A DNA stretch of 64,000 nucleotides from contig NZ_JAINWA010000003.1 in assembly GCF_021021555.1 (NCBI RefSeq), forward strand, positions 62,001-126,000. The letters run 5' to 3'. Under the pieces are notes generated by a model. It was not told the origin of the DNA. It did no database searches and saw nothing but the letters and a program-made list of their open reading frames with translations. Origin of the DNA: Teretinema zuelzerae. Lineage in GTDB: Bacteria > Spirochaetota > Spirochaetia > Treponematales > Treponemataceae. Position numbers and translations under genes: made by a program. Positions within the stretch are counted from its first letter, which is position 1; every line of letters starts with the position of its first letter. Shown piece after piece: positions 42,842-50,662 of the stretch.

Positions 42842-45280
42842 TTATCGCTCGTTCTGTTTAAAAATAGACAGAATCCTATCGATTTCCGTCGATGAAACGA
42901 TCCATCCGGCGGCGTTGTTCCCTATTTGGATGTGCCAATATTCGCCGCTTATTTGTTCAAACCGGACCTCTATCGTAGCAAGCGCGTCAGTTTCTAAATT
43001 GAGCACGAAGGGATCAGAGAACGGCATGTTCGTGATGTCGATGCTGCGGAGATTTGTAAGTTCGCGCGTTAGCGACGCGAGCGCATCGCCCTTTATTAAA
43101 GAAATCTTCCCGATTGCGTCCGGAGCGGAGAGACGCGCATGTGCGATTCCCGTATGGCCTAGAAATGCGGCAAATATATATCGTTCTGTCCATTCTATCG
43201 CATTGCTGAAAACAGAGTCGTCCAGGGCGTCCGGACTGGATGCATGCGATCCGCTTAACGGGTAATAAAAAAGACTATTGAATCCGTCGTAAGCAGCATA
43301 ATATTCTATCTGTTCGATGAGAGAATCGTTTTTTCCATAGAGGGTTATTACGCAATAATTTGAAACAGAATCGAAAGACGGAGTACTGCTGGTTTTTTCT
43401 TTTACTCTTTTCCTGGTCAAGTCAGAAATGAATCGGGTAATTTTTTCGGCATTTCCGGAGTAGACCAATTCATTGTGAATCGATACGTCCCAAGACGCCT
43501 CCTTGACATTTAAACTGTGTGTTGATTTTACGTCAGAGTCAGCGTTCCTCAGCAAGAGCGTTTCGTAATTTGTGCCGGGATACAGCAAACTGATTTTTTC
43601 GGTTTGCTGTATCTGTTTTTTCGTAACTATCGGGCCTTGTGTTATAGATTTCTGTCTGGGAAAGCCCCACGATATCCGCAGGGGATTTTTTTTAAGAGCT
43701 ATAAGGTCCGGCTTTCCAAGCATTGCATCTACGCTGTCCCTGAGAAATTCAAAGTTATTTGAACTTGCGGTATAATCTGTCATTGAGCTGAGAAAAAGTT
43801 CATCCGCAATGACTAACAGGCCGTAATCAACAGTGCGCACAGCAAAAGTGAAAGATTCTCCCGAACGAGGCGAGCTTTTATTGTTTCCGTTGAACACTGT
43901 TAATGGATCGATTGGAGCAGTCGTCGGTTCGATGTTTGCCCGCCGCGATGAGGCGATGACTTCTAGAAGGTTTGAATGAGATTCCGGGCTGAATGCTAGA
44001 TGCGAAGGCCAGAAAAATTGAATATTCATTTGCCGGGACGTTTTCGCCGTGAATGAATTATGTATAAGAGGTGCAGTCGGCCAGAATTCATATGAACCTT
44101 GAACGACGTTTTTTCCATCGAGTTCAGGAAGGGTCATAAAGAAACAACGTTCATCGCGTACAAGCCCTTTCTCGATGTGAATACCGTATGCATCAAGAAG
44201 CAGATCAATCGGTGTTTCTGCATTTTCTTCGACGAACCAACCGTTATCAAACGAGATGTTGTGCGCCGTCGTATTTATGATGGCCTTTCCTCCCCGTTTA
44301 ACGAATTCATGAAGGTTTAAAACGTCCTGTTCTGTCATCCGTGACGTGCCGATAAGCAGGATTAGCGAGTAATCCCGGGTATCGACGGGCATCTCGTCGG
44401 TTTCGACTACATTATATCCACCGGAAGCTATAGCTTGCGCGACATACGGATAATTAAGCGGAGAATGATTGCCGCCGTATACAACACAGACGGCCGGCAA
44501 GGCCTTTCTCATATAAATGCTCGATAGATGCTCTATTGCGGCTATAATTTCGTAATAGACGAGTTCCGGATCGGTTACCGGAGAAATAACTCGCGAAACG
44601 CCGTTAAGTTCGATCGCTAAGGACGAATACACAGGACGCGGGGAAGGAAAAGACAGAAGCTGCTGTGGCACGGGCAAGATTTCTGGCTCGGCGAGCATGC
44701 GTTCGTGAGAATTGATTTCTGCTTGCACAATCGAATAGTCGATTTTATCGCCGCCGGCTTTGTCGATTTCCTGCAGAATTTGTTCGATCTGCACTGCATG
44801 AGGATTAAACGCCGCGTATGATGAAGATCTATGCCACTGTATGCGTATCTGTTGATCAATGCCCTTAAGCCGATCGGAAAGAATCGATGTCGACGCATTG
44901 TTGATTGGAAACGAAAAGTTGAATGCCAGAAGCGCGAACAAAATGGCTCCGAAAGAGAAAATGGCCTTGCCTCTGTGCTTTTTACCCGATAGGTGGGCTG
45001 CGGCTTTAATAGAAATAACCGCGATCAATGCAAACCATGCATCCAGATCGATGATTCCGTTCGATGCACGCAAAATGCGATAGGGAAATGAAAACGAATA
45101 ACAGATATTCGCCGTGAGGTCAGAAGCGTTAAGCAACGAGGGAAGCCGTTGAATTGTCAGAGCCGCGGTAGTCGCGAACAGGATTGCAATGATTCTTTTA
45201 CTGACATCTTTTCCGCGGAGGGGCAACGCATGCACTAGAACCGCAAACGCGCTTAATACGGAAAGCAAAACGCTCAGCAT
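42842..45280 (-). CDS. GldG-like ABC-transporter auxiliary membrane protein
   Basis: 812 residues. The N-terminus has about four hydrophobic helices within the first 125 residues; the large remainder is extracytoplasmic. The segment from about 270 to 345 (VETDEMPVDTRDYSLILLIGTSRMTEQDVLNLHEFVKRGGKAII) has the ABC_transp_aux (GldG) signature, and the end (WHIQIGNNAAGWIVSSTEIDRIL) resembles DUF4340. GldG-type proteins partner ABC transporters such as GldA/GldF. No ATPase or permease gene is adjacent, so its partner must be elsewhere. It follows rnz by 5 nt in the same operon. Confidence 0.75.
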   Translation of the reverse strand: MLSVLLSVLSAFAVLVHALPLRGKDVSKRIIAILFATTAALTIQRLPSLLNASDLTANICYSFSFPYRILRASNGIIDLDAWFALIAVISIKAAAHLSGKKHRGKAIFSFGAILFALLAFNFSFPINNASTSILSDRLKGIDQQIRIQWHRSSSYAAFNPHAVQIEQILQEIDKAGGDKIDYSIVQAEINSHERMLAEPEILPVPQQLLSFPSPRPVYSSLAIELNGVSRVISPVTDPELVYYEIIAAIEHLSSIYMRKALPAVCVVYGGNHSPLNYPYVAQAIASGGYNVVETDEMPVDTRDYSLILLIGTSRMTEQDVLNLHEFVKRGGKAIINTTAHNISFDNGWFVEENAETPIDLLLDAYGIHIEKGLVRDERCFFMTLPELDGKNVVQGSYEFWPTAPLIHNSFTAKTSRQMNIQFFWPSHLAFSPESHSNLLEVIASSRRANIEPTTAPIDPLTVFNGNNKSSPRSGESFTFAVRTVDYGLLVIADELFLSSMTDYTASSNNFEFLRDSVDAMLGKPDLIALKKNPLRISWGFPRQKSITQGPIVTKKQIQQTEKISLLYPGTNYETLLLRNADSDVKSTHSLNVKEASWDVSIHNELVYSGNAEKITRFISDLTRKRVKEKTSSTPSFDSVSNYCVITLYGKNDSLIEQIEYYAAYDGFNSLFYYPLSGSHASSPDALDDSVFSNAIEWTERYIFAAFLGHTGIAHARLSAPDAIGKISLIKGDALASLTRELTNLRSIDITNMPFSDPFVLNLETDALATIEVRFEQISGEYWHIQIGNNAAGWIVSSTEIDRILSIFKQNER

Positions 45281-45285
45281 GAGCG

Positions 45286-46212
45286 CTAATCCGTATATTC
45301 GATGGGAAACACCATTCTATCGCGGGTTAATACGGTCTCAGGGAAAACTGTTTTCGCTTCATTGAGGAGAGTTTTCAGTTCTGAATCGGTGTACCGCGGA
45401 CTGTAATGAATCAATCCCATTTTTTTAACGCGTGCGTCTTTTGCGATGGTTGCGGCTTGAATAGAAGTCATGTGTTTTTTTTCGGCGGCCGTTGCTTCAA
45501 GCGCTTGTTCGAACATGCCTTCGCAAATGAATAAATCAGAATCTTCCACTTCTTTCGCGATTGAAGGAAGATATTTCGTATCGGTGACGTAGCTGAACTT
45601 TCTCCCTTTACGTTGAGGGCCGAGCACTTCTTCCGGGCTCACGGTGTTTCCGTCCGACGACAACACCGTTTCGCCGTCCTGCAGACGCGACCACAAAGGA
45701 CCGCACGGCACTTTTTTTGCTTTTGCCGCTTCGGGGTTGAATGCGCCCGGGCGGGGATTTTCCTCGAGCGTATAACCGACGCATGTTTTCGTGTGTTGCA
45801 GGGGAAACGCGCGGACATGAAAATCCGGGCCTGTGTAGACTATCCCCGGTTCAGTGATTTCCTGCACGATTATTTGATAGTTGATGTACATGTCGAGCAC
45901 TTTTCGGCTTGTTTCAATATATTCCGCGATTTTCGGAGGGCCGAAGATATACAGAGGATCGTCTCTATCTACCTGAGATGAAAGCATGAGAAGCCCCGGC
46001 AAGCCTGTCACATGGTCAGCATGCGTATGGCTGACGAAGATTGCGTTGATTTTTTTCCATCGAAGATTCAATTTGCGCAGAGATACCTGCGTTCCTTCCC
46101 CGCCGTCGAATAAAAACAGATCGCCTTCGCGTCTGAGAAGTACGGATGTTAAATGCCTGTACGGAAGCGGCATCATGCCGCCGCATCCGAGGATAAATGC
46201 TTCAAGATTCAT
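45286..46212 (-). CDS. rnz: Ribonuclease Z
   Basis: 308 residues. MBL-fold endonuclease motifs: the N-terminal LGCGGMMPLPYRHLTS, FDGGEGTQVSLRK, SHTHADHVTGLPGLL (H-x-H-x-D-H), YVTDTKYLPS (metal Asp) and the late GLIHYSPRYTD (final His). RNase Z removes tRNA 3' trailers, important here because the two tRNAs seen do not encode CCA. The -10 box ends 9 nt before the ATG and no Shine-Dalgarno is present, so the mRNA is probably leaderless. Divergent from the isochorismatase-family gene. Confidence 0.93.
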   Translation of the reverse strand: MNLEAFILGCGGMMPLPYRHLTSVLLRREGDLFLFDGGEGTQVSLRKLNLRWKKINAIFVSHTHADHVTGLPGLLMLSSQVDRDDPLYIFGPPKIAEYIETSRKVLDMYINYQIIVQEITEPGIVYTGPDFHVRAFPLQHTKTCVGYTLEENPRPGAFNPEAAKAKKVPCGPLWSRLQDGETVLSSDGNTVSPEEVLGPQRKGRKFSYVTDTKYLPSIAKEVEDSDLFICEGMFEQALEATAAEKKHMTSIQAATIAKDARVKKMGLIHYSPRYTDSELKTLLNEAKTVFPETVLTRDRMVFPIEYTD

Positions 46213-46221
46213 ATTTGATCA

Positions 46222-46251
46222 AGTATATCGGAAAACTGCGCATCTTGACAA
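46222..46251 (-). promoter_or_regulatory. Sigma-70-type promoter of rnz, predicted leaderless
   Basis: On the minus strand, TTGTCA (46251-46246), an 18-nt spacer and TATACT (46227-46222), then 9 nt to the ATG at 46212. The -35 box overlaps the -35 box of the opposing promoter. Confidence 0.7.
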
Positions 46252-46272
46252 TGCGAGCGTTTATGGTAGTAT
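46245..46272 (+). promoter_or_regulatory. Sigma-70-type promoter of the isochorismatase-family gene, predicted leaderless
   Basis: TTGACA (46245-46250), a 16-nt spacer and an extended -10, TGgTAGTAT (hexamer 46267-46272). The ATG at 46279 is 6 nt downstream, at the expected transcription start. It shares its -35 sequence with the rnz promoter. Confidence 0.7.
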
Positions 46273-46278
46273 TCCGCT

Positions 46279-47067
46279 ATGGCCAAGTCAATGTTGATCA
46301 TCGACCCTCAGAATGATTTTTGCGATCCCCGCGGCGCGCTCTACGTTCCAGGCGCGTTCGAGGACTCCAAGCGCTTGTCGTCGGTTCTGGACCGCTACAT
46401 CGATAGGTTCGACTCGATTCACGTTACCCTGGATACCCATTACTCCTACCACATCGCCCATCCTGTTTTCTGGCTTGATTCCGAAGGAAGGCACCCCGAT
46501 CCTTTCACGATAATCACCGCGGACGATGTTAGAAATGGAAAATATCGGCCGTCGGTAAGCGATCTGGACGCTTATGCGCTGCGATATGTTGAAAATCTTT
46601 CGAGCGGCGGTAAATACGCCTTATGCGTATGGCCTCCTCATTGTCTGATCGGTTCTTGGGGCCATGCGTTAAGCGGCGATCTCCATTCCGCTCTCGTCCG
46701 CTGGGAGCACCGAATTCCAGGGAGAGCGGTCCATTTTATTCAGAAAGGAAGCAATTCCCTGACTGAGCATTACAGCGCTATTCGCGCAGAAGTTTCAATT
46801 CCCGGCAATAAGGATACCGATGCCAACGAGGGCTTGATTACTGCCCTCAAGGGAATGGATTCAATACTTATAGCCGGTGAAGCTTTATCGCACTGCGTCG
46901 CGAATACGGTCAGAGATTTGATTCAGTATATCGATCCATGCAAATTAACCGTATGCATAGATTTGTGTTCGAATGTTAAAGGTTTTGAACATTTAGGAAC
47001 TGCATTCAGAGATGAAGCGTCGAGACTCGGCGTTTGCTTTCTTACTTCCGACGCGTGTTTTTCCTGA
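46279..47067 (+). CDS. Isochorismatase/nicotinamidase-family hydrolase
   Basis: 262 residues. The Asp-Lys-Cys triad of the family is readable: IDPQNDF (Asp near residue 9), FIQKGSN (Lys near 157) and AGEALSHCVANTVRDL (Cys near 202). The metal-site type sequence CVWPPHCLIGSWG, common in nicotinamidases (PncA), is present. It probably hydrolyses nicotinamide to nicotinate in NAD salvage, though insertions make it longer than the roughly 200 residues of bacterial PncA and the substrate could differ. Its 3' end overlaps the convergent FemAB-like gene by 26 bp. Confidence 0.83.
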   Translation: MAKSMLIIDPQNDFCDPRGALYVPGAFEDSKRLSSVLDRYIDRFDSIHVTLDTHYSYHIAHPVFWLDSEGRHPDPFTIITADDVRNGKYRPSVSDLDAYALRYVENLSSGGKYALCVWPPHCLIGSWGHALSGDLHSALVRWEHRIPGRAVHFIQKGSNSLTEHYSAIRAEVSIPGNKDTDANEGLITALKGMDSILIAGEALSHCVANTVRDLIQYIDPCKLTVCIDLCSNVKGFEHLGTAFRDEASRLGVCFLTSDACFS

Positions 47068-48196
47068 ACATTTTTTTCATTTTTTTGAACCAAACCGCGC
47101 GGAGTAGTTCGGCTGATCTGCCGGCATAGTAATATAGCGCATTGCAGGGATAGTCGATGCTGCCGCACCGATGAATAATTGTTCCGCCGAATCCAGTCTT
47201 GAAACGATATAAGCCGTGCATCGGATGATTTTCGTCGTCTGTCGGAGGTATGCCGTAGAAATCATACCATGCGCATCCGAAGTCGCGCGCATCGCGGATC
47301 GCCTGCCATTGGAGAGCGTACGCCGGCATGAGGTTGCGTTTTTCGTTAGACGATGCTCCGTACAGATATACCGCTTCATCTCCGCAAAATAGAGTGACGA
47401 TAGCTGCGAGCGGCGAACCTTCATGCGATGCGATATATACCCGGACGCTGCGTTTTTTATCGTAGCCGGTGTTCTCGAACGCCGCCGCATGGGTGAATAA
47501 ATCCTGATAGTATCGTTTATCGTGGAGAGCGATTCCGTCACGTTCGGCGGTTTCCAAATAGAGAGTCCAGAAAATCTGCAATCCTGTCTGTATCGCCGAA
47601 TCTCCCTCGTAACAATCGACTTTGAGGCCTTTTTTCTGTCCGAGCTTGATGTTGTATCGCCATTTAGGCTTCATGACATCGAGAAGCCTTGCCTCTCCAT
47701 CAGGGACGCTCAAGGGCGGAAGATTCAGAACGACTGTATCGGGAGGCTGGATATCCACAGGCGCGGCGCAGCCCGAACCATCCGGACGTTGCCGGATGAA
47801 AGCGGGTCCGGCCGCGAGCTCCGGTGACTCGCCGTCGGTAGAAAGCTGTTCTTGAACGAACCAGGGAGGGTCGAAGCGGATATATCTGACGCTTTTAGGC
47901 AGCAGCCGTTTAAGCTCCGCCGCGAGCGAGTCGAGGATACGGCCTTGTTCTTTGGAATCGATGCAATCTATATCGGGACCGAGAGGCACATAGGCGATAT
48001 CGCCGTATCGCTTGATACAACGAACCAAGACCGAGAGCAAACGAGGCGGATTATCTTCGATCAGAAAGTAAAACGGCCGCCATCCATGGTCCTTTTTGAA
48101 TTCGCACCAAAAAGGCGTTTGCAGAAACGACCGAGGCGGCGACGAGACCGACCCGGCGTTCGATGTGAAAGGAAGCGAAAGAGGTGTCAGTTTCAT
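47042..48196 (-). CDS. FemAB-family aminoacyl/peptidyl transferase
   Basis: 384 residues with the twin GNAT-like pattern of the FemABX family: the N-terminal SFLQTPFWCEFKKDHGW, the linker MKPKWRYNIKLGQKKGLKV, GDEAVYLYGASS, and the late WYDFYGIPP ... GLYRFKTGFGG, the classic C-terminal Fem motif. Such enzymes add amino acids from aminoacyl-tRNA to the peptidoglycan stem peptide. It lies 7 nt downstream of metG and is cotranscribed, an apt pairing of a tRNA-charging enzyme and a tRNA-using transferase, though the amino acid used is not known. Confidence 0.87.
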   Translation of the reverse strand: MKLTPLSLPFTSNAGSVSSPPRSFLQTPFWCEFKKDHGWRPFYFLIEDNPPRLLSVLVRCIKRYGDIAYVPLGPDIDCIDSKEQGRILDSLAAELKRLLPKSVRYIRFDPPWFVQEQLSTDGESPELAAGPAFIRQRPDGSGCAAPVDIQPPDTVVLNLPPLSVPDGEARLLDVMKPKWRYNIKLGQKKGLKVDCYEGDSAIQTGLQIFWTLYLETAERDGIALHDKRYYQDLFTHAAAFENTGYDKKRSVRVYIASHEGSPLAAIVTLFCGDEAVYLYGASSNEKRNLMPAYALQWQAIRDARDFGCAWYDFYGIPPTDDENHPMHGLYRFKTGFGGTIIHRCGSIDYPCNALYYYAGRSAELLRAVWFKKMKKMFRKNTRRK

Positions 48197-48203
48197 CTGC
48201 AGG

Positions 48204-50606
48204 TTACGAAACCGAGCCTGTTTTAATCAGAGAGGTCTTTACCGTCTTTCCGTCGATTAACAGTTTTTTACCGTTAATGAATACTTCGTGTTCGATGATG
48301 TTCATCGGAGCGGCGAAGAAAACGTCTGCGTCGATGACATCGGGTTTTTTGAATGAAGGATCGGCACCTTCCAAAACGACCGGGGTTCCGGGAGCGGCCC
48401 ATGATGAGTCGAGCAATTCAACGTGTTCTACGCCCTCGGCATCGGTGTAATCGCCGGCGAGAAGCATGCCCCTCGATTCGATTCCGCGCATTTTGCGGGG
48501 CTTGAGATTGTCTGCGATGATGATGGAGCGGCCGAGGAGCTCTTCTTCTTTGAAATACGGAACAAGCCCGGACAAAATGATTCTTTCAGCACCGCTTCCG
48601 TCGTCGAGAGTTTCAATATAGAGTTTTTCGGCGTCTGGATGGCGTTCAACCTTTACGATTTTCGCGGTCTTTAAAGCGATTTTTTCGTTAAACAGCGCAT
48701 CGGCTGGAACAGCCGCTTCATTCTTGACCGCTGTGTCCGTTTTTTCTTCTTTTTTCGCAGCAGGTTTTGCCTGCTCCTTTTTATCTTCTTCCACTTTCTT
48801 GTCCTTTCTTTCCTGCTGAGAACCGGCATACCGGTCCCGGAATTCATTCGTAGTTTTATCGTCCATAGGTTTGAAAATGATTTCAGGAGATGAGACAGAC
48901 GCAAGTCCGTCCCTGGATCCCAAATCTTTCCATGACAAGGTTCCCTCAGGAGGAACAAAGGAGAGCGGATTCGGCGCCGAACCGTAGTCGACGGCCTTTT
49001 CGTCGAATACCTGCCCCGACCATATCTCTTTACCGAAGAACGATAATACCTTCGAGGCGAATTGGGGGAGATAGGGATGTGCCATAATCATGATGTCTTT
49101 GATGAGGTAGCATAATTCGGTGACGAGCACTTCCGCTTTTTCAGGATCTTCGGTTCTCGCCTTCCAGGGTTCGCCATCCTGAAAAGCCTTATTTGCGACG
49201 GACGAAAGCAGAAAGAGCTCCCTGAATGCTTCTCTGAGTTCGGCCCACTCAAGCAGTTCTGTCGCCCGTTTCACTGTTTTTGCCGTTGAATCTCTCAAAT
49301 GCGCCGTCATTTCGCGAATGTCCTTGCGCTCGGATGTAAGTCCGTCCCGGGCCGGGATGCGTCCTTCGTAATAGCGGGCTACAAAGGTGAGCGTACGGTT
49401 GACGAGGTTTCCAAGATTTCCTATCAACTCGCTGTTCATTTTTTCCTGAAAGTCCTTCCAGGTGAACTGTGCGTCGGCTTTTTCAGGACGATTATAGAAA
49501 ATATAGAATCGCCAAATATCCGCGTGTATGCCCGACTCTCGAGCGTCTGAACCGAACACCCCAATACCCTTAGACTTGGAAAATTTTCCTGATTCGTAAT
49601 TGAGGTATTCCGTGCTCGACATGTGATGGAGTTTTGTCCAGTTTTTTCCCGAACCCAACAAGCTCGACGGGAATATCACTGTATGGAAGGGAATGTTATC
49701 CTTGCCGATGAATTGGAAGAGTTCGACATTATCAGGATCGAGCCACCAGGATGCCCATTCCTTCTCGCTATTTTCTGGAGAGCCGGAAATTCGGTCGAAC
49801 AGGCACCGGGCAATAGAAATATATCCAATGGGAGCGTCGAACCAGACATAAAAAACCTTGCTCTCGAAGCCTTCTCTTGGCACGGGGATACCCCACTTCA
49901 AGTCGCGCGTTATCGCCCGTTCCTGCAATCCGTCGCGGATCCATGCCTGGGTCATTTGCAGCGCGTTCTTTGCCCACTGGCCGGAGACGCTCGTTTCCTT
50001 CATCCATTTTTCGTATTTGGGAAGAATACCGGGAAGATCGATGTACAGGTGGCTGGTGGTCCGTACTTCAGGAGTCGTGCTGCAGCTTGAACAACGGGGA
50101 GATTTCAACTCCGTGGGGTCAAGCAGTTTTCCGCAGTGTTCGCACTGATCTCCGCGGGCGTCTTCATAGCCGCAGGAGGGGCACACGCCGCGGACGTATC
50201 TGTCCGCGAGGAAGCGGTTGCATGATGAACAGAAAAGCTGATCGATCGCATGCTCTTTGATGTAGCCGTTATGTTCCAGATCTTCAAATATGCCCTGGGT
50301 TACGACTGTTTGCTGAGGCGTCGATGTCCGGCCGAAATGGTCGAACGCGATATGAAACCATTGATAGATGTCGCTATGAATTGCATGATAATAATCGCAT
50401 AATTCGCGGGGAGTCTTGCCTTCTTCCTGGGCGCGGGTCTCTGTCGCCGTTCCGTATTCATCGGTTCCGCAGACATACAGGGTTTCATAGCCTTTCAGGC
50501 GGCAAAAACGCGAATACACGTCGGCTGAAAGAACCTGTATAAGGTTGCCGAGATGGGGAATATTATTGACATATGGGAGAGCAGAGGTAATCAGTTTTCT
50601 CTTCAT
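48204..50606 (-). CDS. metG: Methionyl-tRNA synthetase with C-terminal tRNA-binding domain
   Basis: 800 residues. The class I HIGH motif appears as HLGN (near residue 18) and KMSKS as KFSKS (in SGKFSKSKGIGVFG). Several CxxC pairs in the connective peptide (FCSSCNRF ... CPSCGYEDARGDQCEHCGKLLD ... CSSC) form the zinc knuckles of the two-zinc MetRS class. A Lys/Glu-rich linker (about 635-685) leads to a Trbp111/EMAPII-type OB fold (AKIVKVERHPDAEKLYIE ... PRKMRGIESRGMLLA). Its promoter abuts the ATG without a Shine-Dalgarno. Confidence 0.96.
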   Translation of the reverse strand: MKRKLITSALPYVNNIPHLGNLIQVLSADVYSRFCRLKGYETLYVCGTDEYGTATETRAQEEGKTPRELCDYYHAIHSDIYQWFHIAFDHFGRTSTPQQTVVTQGIFEDLEHNGYIKEHAIDQLFCSSCNRFLADRYVRGVCPSCGYEDARGDQCEHCGKLLDPTELKSPRCSSCSTTPEVRTTSHLYIDLPGILPKYEKWMKETSVSGQWAKNALQMTQAWIRDGLQERAITRDLKWGIPVPREGFESKVFYVWFDAPIGYISIARCLFDRISGSPENSEKEWASWWLDPDNVELFQFIGKDNIPFHTVIFPSSLLGSGKNWTKLHHMSSTEYLNYESGKFSKSKGIGVFGSDARESGIHADIWRFYIFYNRPEKADAQFTWKDFQEKMNSELIGNLGNLVNRTLTFVARYYEGRIPARDGLTSERKDIREMTAHLRDSTAKTVKRATELLEWAELREAFRELFLLSSVANKAFQDGEPWKARTEDPEKAEVLVTELCYLIKDIMIMAHPYLPQFASKVLSFFGKEIWSGQVFDEKAVDYGSAPNPLSFVPPEGTLSWKDLGSRDGLASVSSPEIIFKPMDDKTTNEFRDRYAGSQQERKDKKVEEDKKEQAKPAAKKEEKTDTAVKNEAAVPADALFNEKIALKTAKIVKVERHPDAEKLYIETLDDGSGAERIILSGLVPYFKEEELLGRSIIIADNLKPRKMRGIESRGMLLAGDYTDAEGVEHVELLDSSWAAPGTPVVLEGADPSFKKPDVIDADVFFAAPMNIIEHEVFINGKKLLIDGKTVKTSLIKTGSVS

Positions 50607-50612
50607 GAAGGC

Positions 50613-50641
50613 ATGATAAATTGTAGAGGAAAAACAGTCAA
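50613..50641 (-). promoter_or_regulatory. Sigma-70-type promoter of metG, predicted leaderless
   Basis: On the minus strand, TTGACT (50641-50636), a 17-nt spacer and TATCAT (50618-50613). Six nt (GCCTTC) separate it from the ATG at 50606. Confidence 0.72.
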
Positions 50642-50662
50642 CGGGGATTGAAGTTTCGAAGA

